A DNA stretch of 64,000 nucleotides from Engraulis encrasicolus (GCF_034702125.1 NC_085880.1:11689757-11753756), one strand, 5' to 3'. Positions 10,000 to 22,341 are shown, counted from the first letter of the stretch. The notes: generated by a model from the letters alone, not told the origin. Numbers and translations are program-made.

Positions 10000-11399
10000 T
10001 ACCGCCTTAAGTTGGCATAAGACTGCGGGAACATAGCTCTTTGGGAACATAGTGAAGGCACTTCTGTGGGCCCATCAAAGAAAACACTTCCGTCACAACA
10101 TTTTGTCTCCGAAACCGCCAAAGATTTTGTGTTGCAAAGTGCAGTGTTCATTTCACAGAATGCTGTGAGTTCATGTTGACTGGAGAGATGCACGTTTGAT
10201 ACTGACACACAGAGAAAGAAAATTAAACGCTACCCTTGACTTGTACCTAATGACGTGGTATTTTTTGTTCATCCCTTTCCGGGAGCCTTACTTTTCTAAT
10301 GGGAGGAATCGTTTGTCAAAAAATCCCAGAGTATCACTTAAACATACTCCAAATATTGTCCCAAAACCACTACAACACCAACAGGCACCATCAACACAGC
10401 AGAAATGTCCTGGATGATATTTGGAGTATCTTAAGGCATTCCAAAAAAATATGTAAACAAACCGAGCCCCCACTATCAGGATCTAGTCAAGTGCTTACAA
10501 GACAAGGGTAGCGTGAGCATCTAGGCAATACAACCACATGTTAAAATCGGCTGGAATTCTCCTTTCACCCAAAACTCAAAACTCTACTCACATCATTCTG
10601 TCTCTCTATCTCTCTGTCTCTCTCTCTCTCTCTGACACACACCAGATCAGCACTTTTAAAGGAAATGTTCACAAGCAGCTGTGAATGTTTGCATTGACGT
10701 TTAAGATGTTTAAGAAGTTTTTTATTTTCCTTGCTTTTATCCTTGATTCTTTTATCTTGTTTTTACCTGCTATGCCTAATGCTTTTTTTGTTTTTACTGC
10801 ACACCTTGCGCTGCATTGCTTTTACGCTTTTATGCTATTGTTTTATCTTTTCTTTTTCTCATGTTGTTCTGTTTTGCATGGTTTTATCTGACTGTACAGA
10901 TCATTGAATTGCTTTCATGTATGAAATGCGCTATTAAAAAAAATACAATTGCCTTGCCTTGAAGTACCTCTAAATAAGACGTTTGAATGATTCATGTTCG
11001 TATATTTGTATTATATTCAGAACATAAACATGGTTTACATTGTCTAAATGGTCACCTGTAATTATGAGTGATTGAAACTGTAATCAATATTGGTGGCAAA
11101 CATGTCTAATTGCAGTGTTATTGAATAGCTCTTTCCCATAATGTTAAAGCCAGTTCAATACAGTTTTCAGAAATCTATTTTATGTGACTTTATGCAGCAT
11201 TGGGGAAAATGGGACGGAGTTAATGTTATTTTATTTTTGCTTGTCAAATTCAAGCAACAATGTTGTGATTCTATTCTAACTTGAGCATAAAAAAACAAAG
11301 ATTTTGATTATTTTTGGATATAATGGATTTTGGAAAAATAGCTCCTCAATTATTGTAGGCTAATGGTAACACTGGATGCATTTAAATGTTTTTTTTAAT
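10000..11399. other. conserved 3' module and upstream flank between receptors 2 and 3
   Basis: Positions 10020-10205 hold the conserved 3' block (GGGAACATAGTGAAGGCACT to TTCATTTCACAGAATGC). Positions 10310-10640 hold the upstream block with CCAAATATTGTCCCAAAACC and its inverted partner GATGATATTTGGAGTATC, ending in a short CT microsatellite. Positions 10640-11399 are AT-rich and shared in part with 16.1-16.65 kb. I recognise no gene. Confidence 0.5.
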
Positions 11400-11582
11400 T
11401 TAATGAATGAACAATCTGTATCCATTGCATTGCTAACAAGGTTATGAGGCTTTCAACAGAGCCAGACTATAATAAATGCATGTTTGGCTTGTTCAGCAAA
11501 CAAGCTGTTTCAGCCCCTTCTAGAGAACATCTCCCACTCCGGCTGATGCGGTCTCACTTCCTTCCTCTCTCCCAAACAGTTG
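11400..11582 (+). promoter_or_regulatory. core promoter and untranslated exon 1 of receptor 3
   Basis: TATAATAAAT lies at 11468-11477 and the exon ends TTG|GTGAGT, with the donor GT at 11583-11584. The acceptor used by receptors 1 and 2 (CAG before CTGTGTTGG) reads CCG here. The nearest alternative is GGATAG ending at 12214, which would give a 632-bp intron. Donor and promoter are well supported; the acceptor is not. Confidence 0.55.
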
Positions 11583-11947
11583 GTGAGTTTTCTATATTCC
11601 TATATTCTTGTTTTGACTTGATCAGACCTTGTGCTGTATTTGTCAATTTGATAGTATGAGCATTATTCGTTGACACTGTGTGTCAAATTAAGCCAACAAA
11701 TTCATGTGCAAACTGAGATTCAGTGGATATAAGAAATTACTGACAAGCCTACAGTAGTAGGCTATGTCTTCACATGGAGTACAATAAGGGACAACAAAAT
11801 TGCTGAATTATAATATGACATATGCTAAAATCTCTCAGTACAGTATACATACAGAGTTTTCTCTGTCAAAATTGTGTACATAAACTCTGCATCAGGAAAT
11901 TTTCCATTGTGTGTACAAACAAAAGCACATGCACCCATGCGTGCACG

Positions 11948-12094
<147 letters not shown>

Positions 12095-12247
12095 GATAAA
12101 AGTTTCTGTTCATACAGTTGAACTGGTGCTGTTCTCTTTTGTGTGATTCTTTTTTTACTGACCTCATCTCCCCTTTCCCCCATTCTCTCTTCCCGCTGTG
12201 TTGGTGCTGGATAGCTGAGCCACCAAAAGACTCTGAAGAAAAAAACA

Positions 12248-13162
12248 ATGGAAGAATTTCACATCAAGACTTTGGAGTTCTTAAACGTGACAGATCTGAA
12301 TGACTTGGACTTCTTAATATCAGTTCACAGCTGGGTGATGTTGCCCATCGCTCTACCTGTGGTGTGCTTGGCCATACGCGGGCTCCTGTCCCTGATCAAG
12401 AGCGACCATGTGGTGCCGGTGTACGTTATCAACCTGCTCATCTCTGATGTGCTTCAGATGTTTGGCAGACCAATCAGCCTCAGTATGTCGCCTTCAGGTG
12501 TCGTTTTTGAACTGAGTGCTTTCCTGTGTGTTTCTGGGATGCATGCGAGCATCTTCTTCATGTTGTGCATTGCTGGGGAGAGATACGCCATGATCGTCCA
12601 TCCCCTGTGGTACAGGTTTCACCGGACTATCAAAAAGTCAATCCTCTGCTCTATGACTGTGTGGATGGTCACTTTTATTTCACTCGGTGTGATTGTGTTA
12701 GGAACTGTGAAAGATATCATTGGGGTGGACACAGTGTTTGTTATCTGGTGTGTTCTGTGTCTTCTTCCCTATCCGTTTGCCTTATTCTTCTTTGTGGAGA
12801 CCTGGAGGGCTCTCTCCAAGTCCATCTCCATCTCTCCATGTGAACAGAGGAGGATAATGGGAATGCTAGCTCTCGTACTGGTCATCTACACTGCTTTCTT
12901 CTTGCCCCACATCGTAGTGACACTGCTAATATCTACATGTCCCTGGATGTCTACAGACTACTCATTTCAATGCTTGACAGTGACTTCCACAGCACTTATG
13001 TCCCTTAACCTTGTGGCAGATCCTGTGCTTTATGTGTTCATGGGGAAAAGGAGTTCACCATCCATCCCATGTTGTCGATGTAGCAGACGCAGTCAGGAAG
13101 AGCAGGAGAGTACTGTGATGAATCCTCCACTGGTGAACACCACCAGCACTGGAGCAACCTGA
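12248..13162 (+). CDS. class A G-protein-coupled receptor (receptor 3)
   Basis: This is an intact 304-residue receptor. It has the FLNVT sequon near residue 12, GERY after TM3, FFLP in TM6, ADPVLY in TM7 and a CCRCSRR tail. Intracellular loop 3 reads SPCEQRR where every other copy reads SPREQRR or a near variant, caused by a CGT to TGT (CpG-type) change. The third extracellular loop reads STCPWMSTDYSFQC, shared in part with receptor 4. The tail is shorter by a couple of codons than in receptor 1. The whole unit including both flanks is closely matched by receptor 4, so the two are recent tandem duplicates. Probably functional. Confidence 0.9.
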   Translation: MEEFHIKTLEFLNVTDLNDLDFLISVHSWVMLPIALPVVCLAIRGLLSLIKSDHVVPVYVINLLISDVLQMFGRPISLSMSPSGVVFELSAFLCVSGMHASIFFMLCIAGERYAMIVHPLWYRFHRTIKKSILCSMTVWMVTFISLGVIVLGTVKDIIGVDTVFVIWCVLCLLPYPFALFFFVETWRALSKSISISPCEQRRIMGMLALVLVIYTAFFLPHIVVTLLISTCPWMSTDYSFQCLTVTSTALMSLNLVADPVLYVFMGKRSSPSIPCCRCSRRSQEEQESTVMNPPLVNTTSTGAT

Positions 13163-13512
13163 TCGCACAGAATTCCTTGAGATGAACACGGCCTCTTGGG
13201 ACACAAAATTTGTGGCAGTTGCCAAAATTCCATTATGCTGTTGTACTACGTTCACAGAGCGTGCACACTATGTTCAAAAAAGTAACCTCGTGGTGGTGAA
13301 ATACCTCTCCCTGAACTGAATATGTCAGCCAAAAAATGTTAAACGAAAAAATGTTTGAAATTAGAAAAATCTTGAGAGAATTTAAGTTGGAACAAGACTA
13401 TATGAACATAGGTCTTTGGGAACATAGAGAAGGCACTTCTGTGGGCCCATCACAGAGAGCACTTCCGTGACAGCCATCACTAAACTTTCTCACCAAAACT
13501 GCCACCGATTTG

Positions 13513-13707
13513 GTAACACTTTACTTTACGGATCGCTAATAAGGTGTTAGTTTCATAGTAATTTCTCAATAATTTCAGTCTAATTTTACGGTAATAACTG
13601 CTTGTTATTAGTAATAACAGCAAAATAACCATATGGTTTACAGTGCAATTACACTATAATTTCTCATTAATAACAGCAAAAGTAACCATAAAGTTTCCAG
13701 TGCAATT
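13513..13707. mobile_element. small MITE-like insertion in receptor 3 3' flank
   Basis: The text TGGTAACACTTTACTTTACG up to CAGTGCAATTATG interrupts the conserved 3' block. That block is continuous after receptor 4 (CCACAGATTTTGGGTCGCAA near 18615). The start resembles the repeat at 3957. It is non-coding and about 195 bp long. Confidence 0.55.
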
Positions 13708-13709
13708 AT

Positions 13710-15090
13710 GTGTGTCGCAAAGGGCAGAGTTCATTTCACGGACTTCTGTGAGATCATGTTGATTTGAGAGATGCATGTCTTATGCTGAGACACTGAGACT
13801 AAAAATTAAAGGAGAAGCTTGCTAACATCCGCTATATAGGCGAATCTTGTAAACACGTTTGTGCGCAATGCTGCGCATGCGCCAAAATGCTGGGTGGCAA
13901 AAAGAGCTGAGATAACAGCATTCTCTATTCAGGTATGCAATATCCCTGGCATGAAACCTCACATCTTGGCAGAAACCTAGCCAAAAATACCACATGACGT
14001 GTTATACAACATAGGCTATTGGTTATGGTGGGTTATGGTCTCAATTTATTTAGCTAGTTGAAGATTCGGCCAGGTATGAAATGTGCTTAAAAACAGTGTG
14101 TCACTGAATGTCTTTATCCACTATGTTCAGACGAGACAACTGAAACAAAACAGTTCTGTTTCCGAAAGTTAGCTGTGTAGTTGGTCACATAAATACACTG
14201 TATAATCCGTTTTCATGTCACAAAATCACCCAGATAAGCTTCATGACTCATTAAAGAACTGTGCAATGAAATCTAGTTTCACACATCCACACACAACACC
14301 CGGGATAAGGCTATTATTATCTACCGGTACAATACCGTCACCAGCTGCAAGCCCAAACATCGCAAGTTGCTAAGCTGATTTTCATTTTATTGTATAGCTG
14401 ATTGCATACCGATGGCACACCAAAATGTGCTAGGTTGCAATATCAGTAACATGGACAAAATAGCCGGAGGGAAAACGTGCAGAGCACAATGCTCTGGGAA
14501 ACTAGCTATTTTGTCAGTACTAACGTCAACATCAGATTCCAGTGTATTCCACTTGTCATAAACGCGACCTGTTACATAGATGAACAGTATAGGCTTCTCT
14601 AGGTTACCTAAACCAATTTGAATGACTTTACTTTGTAGTGTTGACGTGATGTACCGTGAGTGTGTATGCAACTCTGAGCCAGGTAGGTTTCTGATGGCTA
14701 CGAGTCTTTACCCATGATATTTCAGACGTTTTAAAAATAGGATGAAGATAATAATTATATCGGGTGTGATGTGGATCTGGATTTCATTGCACAGTTCTTT
14801 AATAAGTCATGAGGCTTACCTTCTGGGTGTGTTTGTAGTGTTTTTACAACACAAGGCGAAGTGACCAAGCTCTGTCTTGCCACACGGAAGATGAGAAATG
14901 TAAACAGTGACGTCTCGCAGAGATTCCCTTATTGCTCACGCTACCCTTGACTTGTACACGATGAGGTGGCATTTTTTGTTCAGCCCTTTCGGAGGTCCTT
15001 GCCATTCTAATGGGGGCAATGGTTTGTTAAGGCCTACATTTTTTTTAAGTCTTCAAGTCATAGCCTACTCCAAGGGTTTTTACATAGGGC
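13710..15090. other. duplicated intergenic segment, first copy
   Basis: This stretch is nearly identical to 18640-19597 plus 21571-21982 (for example CATGCGCCAAAATGCTGGG near 13877 and 18789). The second copy is interrupted by a 1.97-kb element at 19598. I find no credible gene in either copy. Confidence 0.7.
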
Positions 15091-15442
15091 TAGCCTAGTA
15101 AACTAGCACCACCAGCTGGCGGTCAATTATTTTTTTTTTACCTGCGACTGGTCTAGCCTTGAGCCATAGCCGTGACCTGCCAAAATGCCATGAATCTGGC
15201 AAACCAATCACAACACAGAGATGTGTTTTGAATCAAAGCGGGCGGGTTTTGAGGGAGTGGTGACAAAGCCTGCGATGCTGGGAAAGCACAACAACAAGAA
15301 AGATGATTGGTCACAGCGTTGGCCTATAGACACAGGTACGCTTTGAAAGACAACGGGTTGTTCTCATCAACAATCTGTGGATGTATCATTCATCGGGGCC
15401 AGACTAAATTAAACACCCAATCTCATATTTAGTCTGGTTTAT
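15091..15442. mobile_element. about 350-bp MITE, 8-bp target duplication, copy 1
   Basis: The left end TAGCCTAGTAAACTAGC is an approximate reverse complement of the right end TTTAGTCTGGTTTAT. CATAGGGC flanks both sides (15083-15090 and 15443-15450). Two relatives lie at 21983 and 26146. The 8-bp duplication suggests a hAT-type transposase. It is non-coding. Confidence 0.75.
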
Positions 15443-16065
15443 CATAGGGCCCTATTTCTTAGTTTATCTGAGTGGGTGGAACAACGTACAGTTCTGCTGC
15501 TACTGAGAAAATAGTCCCTCAACATGCAATAATTCATTCCATACAAGGTTAGTTTCATTTCCATTGGTATTCTACATTGAGTGTCTGGCATAATAATTGA
15601 TGCTTTCTTCACTTTGTGGACTGAGTTTAATTCCACTTACAGGATACAAAAGGATTTTCACTTATGCTAGCCTGTGACCTCCAGAATTACAAGGACTGCT
15701 TGGGTTATCAAAAGAAAGTTTCTCTACATGTCTAAAATTTGACGAATTGGGAAATAGGGTCTAGTTGAGTTGTACTTATACTGAATGGATGTGTCTCTTT
15801 ACAGTAATCTAACTGTGTACTATCATAAAATGCTTACATTTATTGTTACAACTGTAAAATGCACAGGCAACCTCATCATTTTTGTAATTTAGGATCAGGA
15901 AGTCCTCATATGATTTTTGAGTGTCAATATAGCCAAAATGGAAATTGATCATGAATACATGAACTACAACAGAATTGTGGAATGACTGAGATCTGAGTGT
16001 GGAGTGCTACTGATTGAACTTTAAAAATGTCAGAGGACATTCACATCTTTCTCTTGGTCTCTCTC

Positions 16066-16142
<77 letters not shown>

Positions 16143-16669
16143 GACACACACCAGATGAGCGCTTTTCAGGAAGATGTTCATAAGCAGCTGTGAATGTAAG
16201 TGTAGGCTATTAAGAGGTTGAAGTTCAAATAAGACATTTGAATGATTGCAAAATGTAAGGATCAAAATTCATGTTCTATACATTTGTATGATATTCAGAA
16301 TGTAAACATGGTTTAAATTGTCTAAATGGCCACCTGTAATTTTGAGTTATTTAAACTCTAATAAACATTGCTAGCAAGCAAGTGTTATTGAAGAGGTTTT
16401 TCCCAGAATGTTAAAGCCATTTCATTACAGTTTTCAGAAATCCATTTTGCACATCTTTATTCAGCAAAATTGGACAGGGTTAATGTTAGGCCTATTTCTT
16501 TTTTGCTTGTAAATTCAAACAACAAAGTTGTGATTCTTTTCAAACTTGAGCATAGAAAACAAGGATTTTGATTATTTTTTTAGATATACTGGATCTTGCA
16601 AAATAGCTCCTCACTTACGTATTGTAGGCTGATGGTAACATTGAATGAATTTAAATGGGTTTTATGTCT
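15443..16669. other. intergenic segment with (CT)n at 16064-16140
   Basis: This stretch is nearly identical to 22350-22441 plus 24013-25110, where a solo LTR interrupts it. The CT tract here is about 75 bases against about 35 in the other copy. I recognise no gene. Confidence 0.65.
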
Positions 16670-16856
16670 TGTTTTAATGAATGAACAATCAGTATCCATT
16701 GCAGTGCTAACAAGGTTATGAGGCTTTCAACAGAGCCAGATTATAATAAATTGGTGTTTGGCCTGTTCAGCAAACAAACTGTTTCAGCCCCTTCTAGAGA
16801 ACATCTTCCACTCCGGCTGGTACGGTCTCACTTCCCTCCACTCTCCCAAACAGTTG
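16670..16856 (+). promoter_or_regulatory. core promoter and untranslated exon 1 of receptor 4
   Basis: TATAATAAAT lies at 16742-16751 and the exon ends TTG|GTGAGT, with the donor GT at 16857-16858. The likely acceptor is CCTCCTTCAG ending at 17309, giving a 453-bp intron. It lies upstream of the position used by receptors 1 and 2, which reads CCG here. Confidence 0.6.
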
Positions 16857-17369
16857 GTGAGTTTGCTAGTATATTCCTATATTCTTGATGTTTCACTTGA
16901 TCAGACCTTGTGCTGTTTTGTTTTGATTGTATGAGCATTAATCGCTGACACTGTGTCAAATTTAACCAGAAAATGCATGAGCAAACTGAGATTGGGCGGA
17001 TATAAGACATCACTGACAAACCACTTCTTCACGTGGAGTAAAATAAGAGACAACCAAATTGCTGAATTATCTGTTAATATCTCTCAAAACAGTGTTATAG
17101 CCTACAGAGTTCTCGCTGTGACAATTGTGTACATAAACCTAGCACCAGGAAATGTGCCATTGTGTGTACAAACAAAAGCACACATGTGCCCATGCGCGCG
17201 CGCACGCACACACACACACACACCAGATAAAAGCCTCAGTTCATACGGTTGAGTCAGTGTTGGTCTCCTTTGTGTGATTTTTTTAATGACCCCATCTCCC
17301 CTCCTTCAGACTCTCTTCCCGCTGTACTGGACTGCTGAGGCTGCGAAAGACACTCTGAAGGAGAAACCA

Positions 17370-18284
17370 ATGGAAGGATTTCACATCAAGACTTTGGAGT
17401 TCTTAAACGTGACCAATACAGATGACTTCAAGTTCTTCATGTCAATTCAGACCTGGATGATCTTGCCCATTGCTCTACCTGTGGTGTGCTTGGCCATACG
17501 GGGACTCCTGCCTGTGATCAAGAGCGACCATGTGGTGCCGGTGTATGTCATCAACCTGCTCATCTCGGATGTATTTCAGATGTTTGGCAGACCAATCAGC
17601 CTTAGTATGTCACCTTCAGGTATCGGTTTTGAACTGATTGCTTTCCTGTATGTTTCTGGGCTGCATGCGAGCATCTTCTTCATGTTGTGCATTGCTGGGG
17701 AGAGATACGCCATGATCGTCCATCCCCTGTGGTACAGGTTTCACCGGACTATCAAAAAGTCAATTCTCTGCTCTATGACTGTGTGGATGGTCACTTTTAT
17801 TTCACTCGGTGTGATTGTGTTAGGAACTATGAAAGATATCATTGGGGTGGACACAGTGTTTGTTATCTGGTGTGTTCTGTGTCTTCTTCCCTATCCGTTT
17901 GCCTTATTCTTCTTTGTGGAGACCTGGAGGGCTCTCTCCAAGTCCATCTCCATCTCTCCACGTGAACAGAGGAGGATAATGGGAATGCTAGCTCTTGTCC
18001 TGGTCATCTACACTGCTTTCTTCTTGCCCCACATCATAGTGACACTGCTAGTGTCTACATGTCCCTGGATGTCTACAGACTACTCGTTTCGATGCTTGGC
18101 AGTGACTTCCACAGCACTTATGTCCCTTAACCTTGTGGCAGATCCTGTGCTTTATGTGTTCATGTGGAAAAGGAGTTCACCATCCATCCCATGTTGTCGA
18201 TGTAGCAGACGCAGTCAGGAAGAGCAGGAGAGTACTGTGATGAATCCTCCACTGGTGAACACCACCAGCACTGGAGCAACCTGA
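17370..18284 (+). CDS. class A G-protein-coupled receptor (receptor 4)
   Basis: This is an intact 304-residue receptor, closest to receptor 3 in the 3' half and to receptor 6 in the 5' half (MEGFHIKTLEF, TNTDDFKFF). The reading frame is open upstream to an ATG at 17274. That start is rejected because the upstream stretch crosses the predicted acceptor at 17309 and is not conserved as protein, whereas the Met at 17370 aligns in all copies. Family motifs are in place: NVT sequon, GERY, SPREQRR, FFLP and ADPVLY. After TM7 this copy reads FMWKR where the others read FMGKR. The third extracellular loop has a Cys before PWM and Cys in YSFRC. Probably functional. Confidence 0.9.
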   Translation: MEGFHIKTLEFLNVTNTDDFKFFMSIQTWMILPIALPVVCLAIRGLLPVIKSDHVVPVYVINLLISDVFQMFGRPISLSMSPSGIGFELIAFLYVSGLHASIFFMLCIAGERYAMIVHPLWYRFHRTIKKSILCSMTVWMVTFISLGVIVLGTMKDIIGVDTVFVIWCVLCLLPYPFALFFFVETWRALSKSISISPREQRRIMGMLALVLVIYTAFFLPHIIVTLLVSTCPWMSTDYSFRCLAVTSTALMSLNLVADPVLYVFMWKRSSPSIPCCRCSRRSQEEQESTVMNPPLVNTTSTGAT

Positions 18285-19597
18285 TAGCACGGATGAACAC
18301 GGCCACTTGGAACACAAAATTTGTGGCAGTTGCCAAAATTCCATTATGCTGTCGTCCTACGTACCACAGAGCCTTCACACTATGTTCAAAAAAGTAACCT
18401 CATGGTGGTGAAATACCTTTCCCTGAACTGAATATGTCAGCCAAAAAATGTTAAACGAAAAAATGTTTGAAATTAGAAAAATCTTGAGAGAACTTAAGTT
18501 GGAACAAGACTATATGAACATAGGTCTTTGGGAACATAGAGAAGGCACTTCTGTGGGCCCATCACAGAGAGCACTTCCGTGACTGCCATCACTAAACTTT
18601 CTCAATGAAACTGCCACAGATTTTGGGTCGCAAAGGGCAGAGTTCATTTCACGGACTTCTGTGAGATCATGTTGATTTGAGAGATGCATGTGTTATGCTG
18701 AGACACTGAGACTAAAAAGTAAAGGAGAAGCTTGCTAACATCCGCTATATAGGCGAATCTTGTAAACACGTTTGCGTGCAATGCTGCGCATGCGCCAAAA
18801 TGCTGGGTGGCAAAAAGAGCTGAGATAACAGCATTCTCTATTCGGGTATGCAAAATCCCTGGCATGAAACCTCACATCTTGGCAGAAACTTGGCCAAAAA
18901 TACCACATGACGTGTTATACAACATAGGCTATTGGTTATGGTGGGTTATGGTCTCAATTTATTTAGCTAATTGAAGATTCGGCCAGGTATGAAATGTGCT
19001 TAAAAACAATGTGTCACTGAATGTCTTTATCCACTATGTTCAGACGAGACATTGCATCAACTGAAACAAAACAGTTCTGTTTCCGAAAGTTAGCTGTGTA
19101 GTTGGTCACATAAATACATTGTATAATCCGTTTTCATGTCACAAAAGCACCCAGAAAAGCTTCATGACTCATTAAAGAACTGTGCAATGAAATCTAGTTC
19201 CATACATCCACACAACACCCGGGATAAGGCTATTATTATCTACCGGTACAATACCGTCACCAGCTGCAAGCCCAAACATCGCAAGTTGCTAAGCTGATTT
19301 TCATTTTATTGTATAGCTGTTTGCATACCGATGGCACACCAAAATGTGCTAGGTTGCAATATCAGTAACGTGGACAAAATACCCAGAGGGAAAACGTGCA
19401 GAGCACAATGCTCTGGGAAATTTTGTCTGGCTATTTTGTCAGCTTGCTAACTAACGTCAACATCAGATTCCAGTGTATTCCACTTGTCATAAAAGCGACC
19501 TGTTACATAGATGAACAGTATAGGCTTCTCTAGGTTACATAAACCATCTTGAATGACGGTCTTTACTTTGTAGTGTTGACGTGATGTACCGTGAGTG
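18285..19597. other. duplicated 3' flank of receptor 4
   Basis: This is the second copy of the segment at 13163-14660. It contains the conserved 3' module (18525-18710) without the small insertion found after receptor 3. No gene is seen. Confidence 0.7.
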
Positions 19598-21570
19598 CAG
19601 AGCTCTCGTGTCTCACGCATTGAGCGTGTGACACACTCTTCACACGCCACACATGCGTTTTCACACGCCCGTCAAAAAAAACTCGCCAGAGTCAAATTTT
19701 CGCCTGGCTGTTTTTTAAGCTTTGCTAAGGGTTCTGATGAACCCCTGCAGGCTTCAGCGCGCATGATATGTTAAGATTGGATGCATCAACCTACAGGTGT
19801 TGTGCGCCAGCTTGCATAACAATGGTGACAACTCTTTAAAATATAAAATAAACCCATCCACCCCAACATCGCGATCATAAAATGTTCACAATATCTCCAG
19901 TATATTTACCCCAGTACATTAAACATTCACAAACACACTTAAAAAGCCAAAACAGTAATAGCATAACCCACTCCCAGCGTGCTCAGCTTCAGGAAGTAAC
20001 AGGCACAGTGTCACAGGGTGACTATCATGGGTAAGGCGGAATCTATAAGAAATGGCGTTGTTTTCCTTGGGAGAGTTTTAGAAGACGGACATGTGCGATC
20101 GGGAAACGCACACGCCAGACTAATGAGTGTAAACAAGCGCAGGTGGAGGAATGGGAGGATGGGACCGGTGATTGGTGGTTTTCGGGTGGGCCATTGGTTA
20201 AATGTTCAGTTGCCAAACATGACGGGAGACGACTGGGGGGAGAGGAGGACGCAGCGAGAGCGGGAGAGAGAAAGTTCGGAGGTGGAGGGACGACCACGAC
20301 CCCGAAGCAGCCACAGGAGACGTGATGCCCGTGAGCCGGTGACCGGATGGGACCAGGAAAGAGCCAGACAATGACTGCGCGATCCAATGGATCCGGATGG
20401 AGGAAGCCGACTGCTCGACAGAGGGAGCGGAGGCGGCATATTGCCAGATGGATGCCCGCGACCCGAGCAATGCTATTAAAGCCTCGTTGGATGTCAGGGG
20501 GTGGGATCGCCTACCCCTCGCAAAGATAAGTTACTCATCGTTTTGCCTGGTCGCCATGGCCTCCCAGTTGGAGTCCTCTCCAAGATGTGCGCTGCGCACT
20601 ATGTGCATGGACGTTCTCTCCTCTCCTCCTCTCTCTCTCTCGCGCTCTCGCTCGTGCGCTCTCTCTCCGGTCGCTCTCTCTCCCTCTCTCTTTCCTTGTC
20701 GTGGCCCGGCCAGTGGTTAGAATAGTCATATTTCATTAGACTGACTAGGCTACTGATTTCGTTTAGTGTGTTTTATGTTTGGGTTGCCGTGCATGAAGAA
20801 AGCTGTGCACTCATATTCTTGCTTTGGCACCTCATGTTCTGAGGTTAGATGTAGTGTTGTGATGAGGAAAAAGGAGCAATATCACATTTGTGGCTAGTAG
20901 AATAGCTGAATGGCTAGTGACTTGGGATAACCACAAGTCACAATGGCCAGCAAGCGGAAAAGTTAATGTCAAGACCTGACACACACACACACACACACAC
21001 ACACAGCTGTGGTTGGTGAATAAGAGTGGTTCATCTCATGTGCCATAAGCAAAGAGCAGCCAAAATGGATGTTTTTATTATTATTATTATTTTTCTTTGT
21101 TTGATCTATGCATTTCCTGAAAAGAACCTTTGACATTTAGTTTATTAAAAAAGAAAGAATGCACTTCTTTGTCCGTGTGTTCATATATGTATGTCGTGCA
21201 GTATTTCACTGGAAATATAATGATTAATGAGGAAATGTCAGTGCCAGCACCCATCTTTTGCATGGGCCTTTGGGTTTCTCAAGCTAACTTGGTTGTTTTG
21301 AAAGGCAATATATAAAATGATGATGATGATGATGATTATTATTATTATTATTATTATTATTATAACACACACAAAATATTCAACATATTTTAGTTTTCTT
21401 TACTAGATGAAACAAATGTCATAACTAGGCCTATTAGTGCTACTTATGTGTTATTGTTGTTGTAATAACCGGCCGATGGGCCGTTGGGCCGTTGGGCCGA
21501 AGGTTCGGTGCCCCCCCCCCTCCCCCCACCCAATCTCACTCCCAACAAACTTCAAAACTTGAGAGCCCTG
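19598..21570. mobile_element. 1.97-kb hAT-like non-autonomous element
   Basis: The ends are CAGAGCTCTC at the left and GAGAGCCCTG at the right, which are inverted repeats. GTGAGTG stands on both sides (19591-19597 and 21571-21577). The paralogous unoccupied site near 14655 reads GTACCGTGAGTGTGTATGC. The interior has a CpG-rich stretch (20.0-20.7 kb), (AC)n near 20980, (TTA)n near 21340 and a C-rich tract. The small open frames inside resemble no transposase, so it is probably mobilised in trans. Confidence 0.8.
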
Positions 21571-21982
21571 GTGAGTGTGTATGCAACTCTGAGCCAGGTA
21601 GGTTTCTGATGGCTACGAGTCTTTACCCATGATATTTCAGACGTTTTAAAAATAGGATGAAGATAATAAGTATACCGGGTGTGATGTGGATCTGGATTTC
21701 ATTGCACAGTTCTTTAATAAGTCATGAGGCTTACCCTCTGGGTGTGTTTGTAGTGTTTTTACAACACAAGGCGAAGTGACCAAGCTCTGTCTTGCCACAC
21801 GGAAGATGATAAATGTAAACAGTGACGTCTCGCAGAGATTCCCTTATTGCTCACGCTACCCTTGACTTGTACATGATGAGGTGGCATTTTTTGTTCAGCC
21901 CTTTCGGAGGTCCTTGCTATTCTAATGGGGGCAATGGTAAGTCTTCAAGTCATAGCCTACTCCAAGGGTTTTTACATAGGGC

Positions 21983-22341
21983 TAGCCTAGTAAACTAGCA
22001 CCACCCGCTGGCGGTCAATTTTTTTTAAACCTGTGACTGGTCTAGCCATGATTCATAGCCGTGAACTGCCAAAATGCCCTGAATCTGGCAAAACAATCAC
22101 AACGCAGAGATGTGTTTTGAATCAAAGCGGGCAGGGTTTTGAGGGAGTGGCGACGAAGCTTGAGATGCTGGGAAAGCACAACAACAACACGAAAGACGGC
22201 GCTGATTGGTCAGACTGTTGGCCTATAGGCACAGGTACGGTTTGAAAGACAACAGGTTGTTCTCATCAACAATGTGTGGATGTATCATTCATCGGGGCCA
22301 GACTAAATTAAACACCCAATCTCATATTTAGTCTGGTTTAT
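21983..22341. mobile_element. about 350-bp MITE, copy 2
   Basis: This is the same element as at 15091, inherited with the segmental duplication. The left flank is CATAGGGC (21975-21982) and the right flank AATAGGGC (22342-22349), one base changed. It is non-coding. Confidence 0.7.

Noticed and set aside
17274..17369. Upstream in-frame ATG extending receptor 4 (also 38186 for receptor 6 and 41560 for receptor 7)
   Set aside because: The extension precedes or crosses the predicted splice acceptor, is not conserved as protein, and a Met aligned in every copy follows.
20018..20725. Several 60-118-codon frames in the CpG-rich part of the 19.6-21.6 kb element
   Set aside because: They overlap in many frames on both strands, as GC-rich DNA does by chance, and resemble no transposase.
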